Shown here: positions 55,777-64,000 of the stretch, in pieces | How the letters are laid out: each line of letters begins with the position of its first letter | Numbering within the stretch: position 1 is the stretch's first letter | NCBI RefSeq assembly: GCF_900112025.1 | Contig: NZ_FOKL01000001.1 | Coordinates: 921,084-985,083 of the forward strand | Source of the DNA: Janthinobacterium sp. 344 | GTDB lineage: Bacteria > Pseudomonadota > Gammaproteobacteria > Burkholderiales > Burkholderiaceae_D | Direction of reading: 5' to 3' | DNA: 64,000 nucleotides | Notes under the pieces: generated by a model | The model's input: the letters and a program-made list of their open reading frames with translations, nothing else | Database searches by the model: none | Told to the model about the DNA's origin: nothing | Made by a program: the position numbers and the translations under genes

Positions 55777-56961
55777 ATGTTGCCGAAGATGGACGCCATC
55801 GGCATGACGCCCCTGACCCCGGTCAAGGGCACGCGTCCGGCCGACACGGTCGCCGACCCGCGCCAGGCGGAGTTCCAGCGCTCACTGCAGGGACTGGTCG
55901 GTAAATCCATGCAGGGGCAAGTGCTGGCCCGCATGGGCGACGGCAGCTTCCTGGTGCGCGTGGCCGGCACGCCGGCCCGCATGCAGCTGCCCGCCGGCGC
56001 CCAGCTGGGCGCGGAAATCCCGCTGACCTTGATCGGCATCAATCCCCGTCCCTCTTTTCAAATCGGCAATCCCCGCGACCAGGCCGCCAATCCCCTGCTG
56101 ACCTACGCCGACGCCGAGGCCGAACCCGAGGCGGCCGACGCGCGCGGCGCCCAGGCGGGCACGCGCGCCAGCAGCACGGCCGCCACCCTGCTCAGCCGCG
56201 CGCCCCTGACGCCAGCCAACCTGCTGCCCGCGCTGGCCGGCGACACGCCAGCACCCGAGCTGAGCACCACCGCGCGCGCCATCAGCAGCGTGCTGGTGCA
56301 GGCCGAAAGCGTGCCCGGCGCGCCCGTGGCCCTGGTCGGCAAGACGCCGCTGATGGCGACGCCGGGCGCCGATCCCGCGCAAGTGGCGCAAAAACTGCGC
56401 GATGCCGTCGGCAGCAGCGGCCTGTTCTATGAATCGCACGTGGCCGAATGGGCCGAAGGCAAGCGTCCGCTGGCCTCGCTGCTGCTGGAACCGCAGATGC
56501 AGAAAGCCCAGCAAGGGGAGCCGCAAAAGACGGGCACCGACCTGGCCTCTGCCCAGCTGATCAATATGCAGCTGCATACGCACGAACAGGCGCGCGTGCA
56601 GTGGCAGGGCGAAGCGTGGCCCGGGCAAAAAATGCAATGGGATATCAGCAAGGATGCGCCGGAAGGGCAGCAGCAGGAGCACGCGGACGATGGCGAAGAG
56701 GCGACCGCCTGGCGCAGCAATGTGCGCTTCCAGTTTCCCCTGCTGGGCGACCTGGCCGCGCACGTGGTGCTGCAGGGCGGCCGCGTGGCGATCCAGATGC
56801 AGGCTGGCAGCGAAGCGAGCGCCGCCACCTTGCGCCAGCACGCGGCGCGCCTGGAAGCGGCCCTCGACGCGGCCGGCTGGCCACTGGCGTCCCTCAGCAT
56901 CGCCGGCAAGTCCGACGATGCGGCCATCGCGCCAGCGGCGCCAGGAGACGGCGATGCTTGA
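55777..56961 (+). CDS. FliK-like flagellar hook-length control domain protein
   Basis: 394 residues. N-terminal half low-complexity Ala/Pro (LVGKSMQGQVLARMGDGSFL, then a variable linker); the C-terminal domain (about 265-380) resembles Flg_hook: VRFQFPLLGDLAAHVVLQGG, QHAARLEAALDAAGWPLASL. It could be FliK or a paralogue; its place beside fliST rather than with fliJ/fliL leaves room for a separate fliK beyond the window. It overlaps the next gene by eight bases. Confidence 0.75.
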   Translation: MLPKMDAIGMTPLTPVKGTRPADTVADPRQAEFQRSLQGLVGKSMQGQVLARMGDGSFLVRVAGTPARMQLPAGAQLGAEIPLTLIGINPRPSFQIGNPRDQAANPLLTYADAEAEPEAADARGAQAGTRASSTAATLLSRAPLTPANLLPALAGDTPAPELSTTARAISSVLVQAESVPGAPVALVGKTPLMATPGADPAQVAQKLRDAVGSSGLFYESHVAEWAEGKRPLASLLLEPQMQKAQQGEPQKTGTDLASAQLINMQLHTHEQARVQWQGEAWPGQKMQWDISKDAPEGQQQEHADDGEEATAWRSNVRFQFPLLGDLAAHVVLQGGRVAIQMQAGSEASAATLRQHAARLEAALDAAGWPLASLSIAGKSDDAAIAPAAPGDGDA

Positions 56962-57280
56962 CGACACCCGGCGCAAGGTGCCGCAGACGGCCGTCGCGCT
57001 CGCTTACCAGAGCGGCACGCCGGCACCCAAGGTGGTGGCCAAGGGCAGCGGCCTGATCGCGGACCAGATCATCCGCACGGCGCGCGAGCACGGCGTCTTC
57101 GTGCATGAATCGAAGGAATTGGTGGCCTTGTTGATGGATGTCGACCTGGACCGGCAGATTCCGCCGGGCCTGTATCGGGCGATTGCGGAACTGCTGGCCT
57201 GGTTATATCATATTGAATCTGCGAATGGGGGACCGATCCCGCCGCCGCCCGATACCAGCTCACTTTCCACCGATACATAG
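56954..57280 (+). CDS. FlhB C-terminal-domain homologue (FhlB-like)
   Basis: 108 residues matching only the cytoplasmic domain of FlhB/EscU: QTAVALAYQSGTPAPKVVAK, GLIADQIIRTAREHGVFVHE, LDRQIPPGLYRAIAELLAWL. No membrane helices and no NPTH autocleavage site. Start after AGGAG. Such FlhB-CTD proteins can substitute for or modulate the FlhB switch in export. It is coupled to the FliK-like gene, the FlhB-CTD partner in substrate switching. Confidence 0.85.
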   Translation: MLDDTRRKVPQTAVALAYQSGTPAPKVVAKGSGLIADQIIRTAREHGVFVHESKELVALLMDVDLDRQIPPGLYRAIAELLAWLYHIESANGGPIPPPPDTSSLSTDT

Positions 57281-57290
57281 ACAGGCATCA

Positions 57291-58052
57291 ATGCAAGCAC
57301 ATATTATGGATTCCGGCCTCGAAAACTGGCATGACTTTGAAGTGGAATCACGGCGGGAAATCATCGCCTTGCTGCGCAGCATAGGCGAAAAGAACCAGCT
57401 GATCCGCATGCTGATCCACGGCGAATCCGATGTGTGCGTCACCTCGATCCTGGAAGTCGATGCCGAGCGCAATACCGTCATCCTCGACCGTTCCGTGAAT
57501 GCCGACCAGAACCGGCGCATGGTGGCCGCCACGGGCATCTCGTTTGAAACCTCGCTCGACAAGATCCGCATCCTGTTCGCCAGCGCGCTGGTGGAGGAAT
57601 GCAACCATGGCGGCACGCCCGCCTTGAAGATTGCCGTGCCGGAAACCCTGATCCGCTTGCAGCGGCGCGAGTATTACCGCATGACCACGCCCGTCAGCAA
57701 TCCCGTGCGCGTGACGATTCCCCTGCCGCCGGCGCTGGGCGGCGCCGACACCCCGTTCCCGCTGGCCGACATCAGCTGCGGCGGCATCGCCATCCTGGAC
57801 AATAAATTGATACTGGGCGAAACCATCGGCAGGGACTACCCGGGCTGCCGCATCGACCTGCCCGACGTCGGCATCGTCACCACGACTTTGCAAATCCGCA
57901 ACTCGCTGGACATGACATTGCTCAACAATAAGCTAAACCGCCGCCTCGGCTGCCAGTTCGTCGACCTGCCGCGCAGCATGCTGGCGCACGTGCAGCGCTA
58001 TATCACGCGGCTGGAGCGCGAGCGCAATGCACGGATGGCGGGGTTGGGCTGA
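57291..58052 (+). CDS. ycgR: YcgR-type PilZ flagellar brake protein
   Basis: 253 residues. N-terminal YcgR domain (about 15-125: ALLRSIGEKNQLIRMLIHGE) and C-terminal PilZ domain with the c-di-GMP motifs LQRREYYRMTTPV (RxxxR) and LADISCGGIAIL (DxSxxG), both intact. It slows or biases the flagellar motor when c-di-GMP is high. ATG at 57291 chosen; another lies 15 bases on. A REP palindrome and convergent fliE follow. Confidence 0.92.
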   Translation: MQAHIMDSGLENWHDFEVESRREIIALLRSIGEKNQLIRMLIHGESDVCVTSILEVDAERNTVILDRSVNADQNRRMVAATGISFETSLDKIRILFASALVEECNHGGTPALKIAVPETLIRLQRREYYRMTTPVSNPVRVTIPLPPALGGADTPFPLADISCGGIAILDNKLILGETIGRDYPGCRIDLPDVGIVTTTLQIRNSLDMTLLNNKLNRRLGCQFVDLPRSMLAHVQRYITRLERERNARMAGLG

Positions 58053-58060
58053 TCATAGTT

Positions 58061-58123
58061 AACCCAAAACGCAAGGGCCGGGGTCGGACCCGGCGGGTCC
58101 GACCCCAGTCTTCGTTTTGGGTT
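58061..58123. repeat. REP-like palindrome, copy 5, with extended arms
   Basis: Core GGGGTCGGACCC-GGC-GGGTCCGACCCC at 58080-58106, enclosed by a second perfect inverted repeat AACCCAAAACG (58061-58071)/CGTTTTGGGTT (58113-58123). Between convergent ycgR and fliE; may end both transcripts. Confidence 0.88.
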
Positions 58124-58131
58124 CTCAACAA

Positions 58132-58473
58132 TTAAACTTGCATATTCATGATCTCATGATATGCCGACACTAATTTATTCCTCACCTGCACCGTCGCCTG
58201 GAATTCGATGCTGGACTTTTGCATCGACACCATCACGTCCGACAGGCTGACCTTGTCGTCGCCCATGGTGAAGCGCTGGCCCATCGCCGACGATTCCTTT
58301 TGCGAGCTGCTCACGGAATCGAGCGCGCTCTTGAAGGCATCGGCAAAATTCACCTTGGCCGCCGGCATCTCGGTCTGGATCGCCGGCACTTTCGCCTCCG
58401 GCCGCGTGGCCGCCGACTTCAGCTGCGCGATCATCGCCTCGATCCTGCTGCTATCGATACCGCCTGTTTTCAC
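58132..58473 (-). CDS. fliE: Flagellar hook-basal body protein FliE
   Basis: 113 residues: VNFADAFKSALDSVSSSQKE, FTMGDDKVSLSDVMVSMQKS, SIEFQATVQVRNKLVSAYHE and ending IMNMQV, the full FliE pattern. It joins the MS ring to the rod. Oriented against fliF, with a 276-base shared upstream region that holds no gene. Confidence 0.96.
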   Translation of the reverse strand: MKTGGIDSSRIEAMIAQLKSAATRPEAKVPAIQTEMPAAKVNFADAFKSALDSVSSSQKESSAMGQRFTMGDDKVSLSDVMVSMQKSSIEFQATVQVRNKLVSAYHEIMNMQV

Positions 58474-58749
58474 CTTGCCTCCCCATTGTCATGTATTCCT
58501 GCTTGTTGCTTCCAGAGAACAAAACCCTGATTGCAAGGCAACGCCGGGTACAATAACTTCCGTCACACGTTGCCAGGGTTCCACAATACCAGCGCCGACG
58601 CCAGCCACTCGGCCGAGCAGGCGGCAAAAGCGCCTTCTATTTGGACGATTGAAGCGCGTGACAGTGGCGGATAATTCTGCATATCGCCCCCTCCTCCAGA
58701 GGAAGCGGCCTCCACTCATCACAGAATACACACGCCCCGGAAGGCAATC

Positions 58750-60465
58750 ATGGCTGTAGCCGAAGAAATCGATGTGAACCGCATACCCCCGGAACCGGCC
58801 CCGGCCCGTTCGCCTGTGGAGTCCGTGCAAGCATTCGCCAAGACGCCGATGGGCAAGAATTTCCTGCGCGGCCTGGGCGTGGCGGCGCTGATCGCCATCG
58901 GCGTGGCGCTGTACATGTGGAACCAGCCGCCCGAGTACAAGGTGCTGTTTTCCAACTATACGGACCGCGACGGCGGCGCCATCACGGCCTCGCTGGACCA
59001 GCTGGGCATCAAGCACAAGTTTTCCGAAGGCGGCGGCGCCATTCTCGTGCCATCCGAGCAAGTCCATGACGCGCGCCTGAAACTGGCCGCGCAAGGCTTG
59101 CCGAAGGGCGGCAACGTGGGCTTCGAGCTGATGGAAAACCAGAAGCTGGGCGTGTCCCAGTTCCTGGAACAGGTCAATTTCCAGCGCGCCCTCGAAGGCG
59201 AACTGGCCAAATCCATCGAATCGGTGTCCGCCGTCGATACGGCCAGGGTCCACCTGGCCCTGCCCAAACCGTCCGTCTTCGTGCGCGAACAGCAAAAACC
59301 CACGGCATCCGTGCTGCTGAACCTGCATCCGGGCCGCGGCCTGGACCAGTTGCAGGTGAGCGCCATCGTGCACCTGGTGGCGTCCAGCGTGCCGGAATTG
59401 CTGCCGATCAATGTCACCGTGGTCGACCAGGCGGGCAATCTGCTGTCGAACCAGGAAAAGGACAAGGACCGCGCCAACGGCGTCAAGAGCCTGGACCCGA
59501 ACCAATTAAAGTACGTGCAGCAGCTGCAGCAAAGCGTGATCAAGCAGGTCGAATCGATCCTGCTGCCCATCGTCGGTGAAGGCAATGTGCGCGCCGAAGC
59601 GACGGCCGACGTGGACTTTTCGCAAAGCGAACAGGCGGCCGAAACCTACAAGCCGAACTCGCCGCCGGAAGCGTCCACCATCCGCAGCCAGCAAACGAGC
59701 GAATCGACGGGCGCCGGCAATGCCAACCCGTCGGGCGTGCCGGGCGCGCTGTCGAACCAGCCGCCGGGCGTGGCCACGGCGCCGCTGACGGCCGACGCGC
59801 CGGGCGCGGCACCGGGCGCGCCGACGCCGCCGACGCAAAAGGAATCGACGACGAATTATGAAGTCGACAAGACCGTGCGCTATGAACAGAAGTCGATGGG
59901 CGGCCTGCGCCGCCTGTCCGTGGCCGTCGTCGTCAACTACCGCCGCAGCATCGACAAGGATGGCAAGGTCACGGTGAAGCCGATTTCGCCGGCCGAAATG
60001 GTCCAGATCAATAATCTGGTCAAGGAAGCGATGGGCTACAACAAGGAGCGCGGCGACAGCTTCAGCGTGGCCAACTCGCCGTTCGACGGCATCGAGCGCG
60101 CGCCCGAAGGCAAGCTGGAGTGGTGGCGCGACCCGGCCAACTTGCCGCTGGCCAAGGAACTGGCGAAATTCCTCATCACGGCCCTGATCCTGCTGTATAT
60201 CTTCATCAAGATCGTGCGCCCGATGCTGCGCCCCGTGATGCGCAAGATCGACGATTTCGGCGCCCCGCCGCCCGTCATCGAACCGGAACTGGCCAAGGCT
60301 GGCGAAGAAAACGACGTCCTGCTCAGCGAAGCGGAACTGGAAGAACTGGAAGAAGACACGGCGCGCGGCTACCGCGAAAACCTGGCGATGGCCAAGAAAC
60401 TGGCGCAGGAAGACCCGCGCGTGGTGGCCAACGTCATCAAAGCATGGATAGGCAATAATGACTGA
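58750..60465 (+). CDS. fliF: Flagellar MS-ring protein FliF
   Basis: 571 residues. Two membrane segments: about 40-58 (FLRGLGVAALIAIGVALYMW) and about 473-490 (FLITALILLYIFIKIV). Periplasmic ring-building motifs between them (YKVLFSNYTDRDGGAITASL, GVSQFLEQVNFQRALEGELA, VHLALPKPSVFVREQQKPTA) and a Pro/Ala loop at about 315-365. The acidic C-terminus (LEELEEDTARG) binds FliG. It overlaps fliG by eight bases. Confidence 0.97.
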   Translation: MAVAEEIDVNRIPPEPAPARSPVESVQAFAKTPMGKNFLRGLGVAALIAIGVALYMWNQPPEYKVLFSNYTDRDGGAITASLDQLGIKHKFSEGGGAILVPSEQVHDARLKLAAQGLPKGGNVGFELMENQKLGVSQFLEQVNFQRALEGELAKSIESVSAVDTARVHLALPKPSVFVREQQKPTASVLLNLHPGRGLDQLQVSAIVHLVASSVPELLPINVTVVDQAGNLLSNQEKDKDRANGVKSLDPNQLKYVQQLQQSVIKQVESILLPIVGEGNVRAEATADVDFSQSEQAAETYKPNSPPEASTIRSQQTSESTGAGNANPSGVPGALSNQPPGVATAPLTADAPGAAPGAPTPPTQKESTTNYEVDKTVRYEQKSMGGLRRLSVAVVVNYRRSIDKDGKVTVKPISPAEMVQINNLVKEAMGYNKERGDSFSVANSPFDGIERAPEGKLEWWRDPANLPLAKELAKFLITALILLYIFIKIVRPMLRPVMRKIDDFGAPPPVIEPELAKAGEENDVLLSEAELEELEEDTARGYRENLAMAKKLAQEDPRVVANVIKAWIGNND

Positions 60466-61456
60466 GACAACGGGACTGCAAAAAGCATCGATCCTCATGC
60501 TGGCACTGGGCGAGAGCGAGGCGGCCGAGGTGATGAAATTTCTCGGCCCGCGCGAAGTGCTGAAACTGGGCGCGGCCATGGCCACCATGAAGGGCATCGC
60601 GCACGAGCAGGTGGTCGAGGTGCTCGACGACTTCCGCGCGCAGACGGAACTCAATTCCACCGTCGGCCTCGATTCGGACGAATACATCCGGCAAGTCCTC
60701 ACCAAGGCGCTGGGCGACGACAAGGCCTCCGTGCTGCTGTCGCGCATCCTGGGCGGCAAGGACGCGTCCGGCATCGAATCGCTGAAGTGGATGGATTCGC
60801 AATCCGTGTCCGAGCTGATCCGCAACGAACACCCGCAGATCATCGCCACCATCCTGGTCCACCTGGAGCGCGACCAGGCGTGCGAAATCCTCGGCCACTT
60901 CACGGACCGCCTGCGCAACGACGTGGTCTTGCGCATCGCCACCCTGGACGGCGTGCAGCCGGCCGCCTTGCGCGAACTCAACGACGTGCTGACGAAACTG
61001 CTGTCGGGTAATGAAAACATCAAGAAATCGTCGCTGGGCGGCGTGCGCGCGGCGGCCGAGATCCTGAACTTCATGAGCGGCGAGCAGGAAGGCTCCGTCA
61101 TGGACAATATCAAGAACTACGACAATGACATGGCGCAAAAGATCATGGACGAAATGTTCGTGTTCGACAACGTGATCGATATCGACGACCGCGGCATTCA
61201 ATTGCTGCTGCGCGAAGTGCAGTCGGAAATGCTGATCATCGCCCTGAAAGGCGCCTCGCAGGAGCTGCGCGACAAGATCTTCAAGAACATGTCGCAGCGC
61301 GCCGGCGAAATGATGCGCGAAGACCTGGAATCGAAAGGCCCCGTGCGCCTGTCGGAAGTGGAATCGCAGCAGAAACAGATCCTGCAGATCGTGCGCCGCC
61401 TGGCGGACGAAGGGCAGATCGTCCTAGGCGGAAAAGGCGAGGATTCGTTTGTCTAA
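60458..61456 (+). CDS. fliG: Flagellar motor switch protein FliG
   Basis: 332 residues: LALGESEAAEVMKFLGPREV, the EHPQ motif in RNEHPQIIATILVHLERDQA, and the torque-generating C-domain (MFVFDNVIDIDDRGIQLLLR, LKGASQELRDKIFKNMSQRA). It interacts with FliF and the stator. The stop overlaps the fliH start. Confidence 0.97.
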   Translation: MTETTGLQKASILMLALGESEAAEVMKFLGPREVLKLGAAMATMKGIAHEQVVEVLDDFRAQTELNSTVGLDSDEYIRQVLTKALGDDKASVLLSRILGGKDASGIESLKWMDSQSVSELIRNEHPQIIATILVHLERDQACEILGHFTDRLRNDVVLRIATLDGVQPAALRELNDVLTKLLSGNENIKKSSLGGVRAAAEILNFMSGEQEGSVMDNIKNYDNDMAQKIMDEMFVFDNVIDIDDRGIQLLLREVQSEMLIIALKGASQELRDKIFKNMSQRAGEMMREDLESKGPVRLSEVESQQKQILQIVRRLADEGQIVLGGKGEDSFV

Positions 61457-62201
61457 TTTAATTCCCAAAGAGCAGCAAACCGCCTACCAGCGCTGGGAAA
61501 TGACCTCGTTTGGCGACGAGCGCCCCAGCGTGGTGGCGGCGCGCAAACTGCTGGAACCGGAGCCTGAGCCGGAACTGGACCCATTTGCCGAGTTGCACCC
61601 GGAAGAGCCGGCCCCGCCGCTGGAATACCCGACGCAGGAAGAACTCGATGCCATCCGCGAGGAAGCGCGCGCCACCGCCTTTGACGAGGGCCGCGCGGCC
61701 GGCTATGCGGAAGGCCATGCGGCCGGGCATGCCGATGGCCATGCGCAAGCGTATGCGGAAGGCAAGGCGGCATCGAGCGTGGAACTGGCGCACCTGCAAA
61801 CCATCGCCGTCGACTTCGGCACGGCCGTGCACCAGGCCGACGAGCTGATCGCCAACGACGTCATGGAACTGGCCTTGCAGCTGGCCAAGGGCATGTTGAA
61901 GACGGCCCTGCCCGTGCGCCCCGAACTGATGCTGCCGATGGTGCGCGAAGCCATCGAGTACTTGCCTGTGCTGCAACAGCCGGCCTTGCTGATGCTCAAC
62001 CCGGAAGACGCGCAAGTGGTGCGCGACGGCATCGGTGACGAGCTCGACAAGGGCGGCTGGAGAGTCATCGAAGACCCCAGCGTGGAACGCGGCGGCTGCA
62101 AGATCGACACGGCCAGCAACCAGATCGACGCGCAGGCGTCCACCCGCTGGCAGCGCCTGACGCATGCGCTGGGCAAGGACCTGGACTGGCTGGCGCCGTG
62201 A
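61449..62201 (+). CDS. fliH: Flagellar export regulator FliH
   Basis: 250 residues from a TTG overlapping the fliG end ([18 protein letters not shown]). The GxxxG-type repeat region is clear ([20 protein letters not shown]), followed by the stalk and FliI-binding C-domain ([40 protein letters not shown]). It holds FliI inactive and links it to the export gate. Confidence 0.94.
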   Translation: MSNLIPKEQQTAYQRWEMTSFGDERPSVVAARKLLEPEPEPELDPFAELHPEEPAPPLEYPTQEELDAIREEARATAFDEGRAAGYAEGHAAGHADGHAQAYAEGKAASSVELAHLQTIAVDFGTAVHQADELIANDVMELALQLAKGMLKTALPVRPELMLPMVREAIEYLPVLQQPALLMLNPEDAQVVRDGIGDELDKGGWRVIEDPSVERGGCKIDTASNQIDAQASTRWQRLTHALGKDLDWLAP

Positions 62202-63607
62202 GCGAGCCCGTCAAAGGCAAGAATGCCCACGCGGCGCGCTGGCGCGCCTACCTGAACGACTGTGCGGCCGTCGTCGGCTTCGTGGAACCGATGCAAATTT
62301 CCGGCCGGGTCACGCGCGTGGCCGGCCTGGTGATGGAAGCGGTGGGCTTGCGCCTGGCCGTGGGCGCCGCCTGCACCGTGCCGCTGCCGAATGGCGGCCG
62401 GGTCGAGGCGGAAGTGGTCGGCTTTGAAGGCGACCGCCTGTTTCTGATGCCGCAAAGCGATGTCGAGGGTATCGTGCCCGGCACGCGCGTGTTTTCCGTG
62501 GAACCGGCGATTCCCCGTCCCGGCAGCGTGGCGCACCCGCGCCGCCGCCCCAGCGACCGCGCGCGCCACCTGCCCGTGGGACCGCAACTGCTGGGCAGAG
62601 TGCTCGACGGCGCAGGAAGGCCGCTGGATCAACTGGGTCCCCTGCACACGACCGACAGCGCGCCCATCAACGTGCGCCCCGCCAATCCGCTGGGCCGCGC
62701 GCCCATCGTCGACACGCTCGACGTGGGCGTGCGCTCGATCAACGCCATGCTGACCGTGGGACGGGGCCAGCGCATGGGCCTGTTCGCCGGTTCCGGCGTG
62801 GGCAAGAGCGTGCTGCTGGGCATGATGGCCCGCTACACGGAGGCGGACGTGATCGTCGTCGGCCTGATCGGCGAACGCGGACGCGAAGTGAAGGAATTCA
62901 TCGAGCAAATCCTCGGCGCCGAAGGCCTGGCCCGTTCCGTCGTCGTCGCCGCGCCGGCCGACACGCCGCCGCTGATGCGGCTGCAAGGGGCCGCCTATGC
63001 GACGGCGATCGCCGAGCATTTCCGCGACCAGGGGCAAAACGTGCTGCTGATCATGGATTCGCTGACCCGCTACGCCATGGCGCAGCGCGAAATCGCCCTG
63101 GCCATCGGCGAGCCGCCCGCCACCAAGGGCTATCCGCCGTCCGTCTTCGCCAAGCTGCCCGTGCTGGTGGAACGGGCCGGCAATGGCGAGGAAGGCGGCG
63201 GCTCCATCACGGCCTTCTACACCGTGCTGACGGAGGGCGACGACCAGCAGGACCCGATCGCCGACTCGGCGCGCGCCATCCTGGACGGGCATATCGTGCT
63301 GAACCGGCGCCTGGCAGAGGCGGGCCACTATCCCGCCATCGACATCGAGCAATCGATTTCGCGCGCCGCCCATTCCATCACCTCGCACGAGCACCAGCAA
63401 AAAGCCCGCAAGCTGAAACAGCTGTATTCGCGCTATGAACGCAGCCGCGACCTGATCAGCGTGGGCGCCTACAGCGCCGGCACCGATCCCGTGCTGGACC
63501 AGGCCATCGCCCTGCATGAAAAGATTGAAGCTTTCCTGCAACAGCAAATCACGGAGCGCGTCAGCATGGACGAGAGCTTGGGGCAACTTACCGCTCTATT
63601 CGACTGA
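62198..63607 (+). CDS. fliI: Flagellar export ATPase FliI
   Basis: 469 residues from a GTG overlapping the fliH stop. Walker [16 protein letters not shown], catalytic Glu in [13 protein letters not shown], Walker [16 protein letters not shown], and [18 protein letters not shown]. It energises substrate unloading with FliH/FliJ. Confidence 0.97.
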   Translation: MSEPVKGKNAHAARWRAYLNDCAAVVGFVEPMQISGRVTRVAGLVMEAVGLRLAVGAACTVPLPNGGRVEAEVVGFEGDRLFLMPQSDVEGIVPGTRVFSVEPAIPRPGSVAHPRRRPSDRARHLPVGPQLLGRVLDGAGRPLDQLGPLHTTDSAPINVRPANPLGRAPIVDTLDVGVRSINAMLTVGRGQRMGLFAGSGVGKSVLLGMMARYTEADVIVVGLIGERGREVKEFIEQILGAEGLARSVVVAAPADTPPLMRLQGAAYATAIAEHFRDQGQNVLLIMDSLTRYAMAQREIALAIGEPPATKGYPPSVFAKLPVLVERAGNGEEGGGSITAFYTVLTEGDDQQDPIADSARAILDGHIVLNRRLAEAGHYPAIDIEQSISRAAHSITSHEHQQKARKLKQLYSRYERSRDLISVGAYSAGTDPVLDQAIALHEKIEAFLQQQITERVSMDESLGQLTALFD

Positions 63608-63639
63608 TTAGGGCTTGCGCGCCGGGAATATAATCCAGC

Positions 63640-64000
63640 ATGGCCTCTCCTTCCCAACTTGCCACCCTGATCGACCTTGCGCAGCGCGAAACGGACGACT
63701 GCGCGAAACGCCTGGGCGCGGCCCTGAAAGCGCTCGACGATTGCCGGCAAAAGCTCGACATGCTGGCCGGCTACCGCGACGATTACGCCAAGCGCTTCGA
63801 GACCACCATGAGCAGCGGCATCACGCCCATGGCCTACCGCAACTTCCAGGCCTTCATGCTCAAGCTCGACAGTGCCATCCTGGGTCAGCAGCAGGTGGTC
63901 GAGCATGCGCAGGCACGCAGCGAGAATGAAAAACTGCGCTGGCAGGATGCGGAACGCAAGCGCATGTCCTACACCACCTTGAACAACCGGGCGCAGGAAC
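63640..64000 (+). CDS. fliJ: Flagellar export protein FliJ, 3'-truncated by window edge
   Basis: The ATG follows a GGGAATATAATCCAGC leader. The visible 120 residues are charged and coiled-coil: ASPSQLATLIDLAQRETDDC, AALKALDDCRQKLDMLAGYR, NFQAFMLKLDSAILGQQQVV. Size, position after fliI and helical make-up match FliJ, the stalk of the export ATPase. Only about 25-30 residues should be missing. Confidence 0.9.
   Translation, partial: MASPSQLATLIDLAQRETDDCAKRLGAALKALDDCRQKLDMLAGYRDDYAKRFETTMSSGITPMAYRNFQAFMLKLDSAILGQQQVVEHAQARSENEKLRWQDAERKRMSYTTLNNRAQE

Overview
The window is high-GC, gene-dense DNA that reads as a chromosomal segment of a flagellated betaproteobacterium of the Oxalobacteraceae (Janthinobacterium/Massilia/Duganella type). 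This rests on the gene repertoire and order, such as yicC-gmk-rpoZ-spoT, an Entner-Doudoroff cluster with a HexR-type regulator, and a Tad locus beside signalling genes. The genus is an inference. No rRNA, tRNA, CRISPR array, prophage or classical insertion sequence was seen.

Layout. (1) 1-4080: signalling genes: the end of a CheC-family gene, a PAS-GGDEF diguanylate cyclase, and a membrane histidine kinase/LuxR-type regulator pair. (2) 4253-19616: a complete Tad/Flp pilus locus. It has two Flp pilins, prepilin peptidase, CpaB, the CpaC secretin, a small lipoprotein, TadG/TadE/TadF-like pseudopilins, CpaE, CpaF, TadB, TadC and a TadD-like TPR lipoprotein. Three less usual genes are embedded: a PAP2 phosphatase, an ICMT-like membrane methyltransferase and an AAA ATPase. 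(3) 19628-31086: central carbon metabolism: eda-edd facing pgi-gluconolactonase, then zwf, the hexR-type regulator and tal, with cheV in between. Four 15-bp palindromic sites resembling HexR operators sit in the promoter regions of edd, pgi and zwf. (4) 31156-36420: a serine/glycine-rich lipoprotein, a patatin-like lipase, a methyl-accepting chemotaxis protein ending in a CheR-tether pentapeptide, and a TPR/transglutaminase-like lipoprotein. (5) 36417-45067: housekeeping genes: rph-rdgB-hemW on the minus strand, yicC-gmk-rpoZ-spoT on the plus strand, then a REP-associated transposase (RAYT) and greB. (6) 45184-49745: a membrane protein, a PAS histidine kinase with a NarL-type regulator, and a second diguanylate cyclase. 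(7) 49983-64000: flagellar genes fliC, flaG, fliD, fliS, fliT, fliK-like, an flhB C-terminal homologue, a ycgR-type PilZ protein, fliE (opposite strand) and fliFGHIJ, with fliJ running off the end.

How the parts connect. Motility, surface attachment and c-di-GMP signalling dominate: flagellum, Tad pilus, two diguanylate cyclases with intact GGEEF and RxxD sites, a PilZ flagellar-brake protein, CheV, CheC and an MCP. The sugar genes make a near-complete Entner-Doudoroff route without a recognisable pgl. A dispersed 27-60 bp palindromic repeat with core GGGGTCNGACCC occurs five times between genes, and one copy lies just beyond the 3' end of the RAYT gene, a plausible transposase/REP system.
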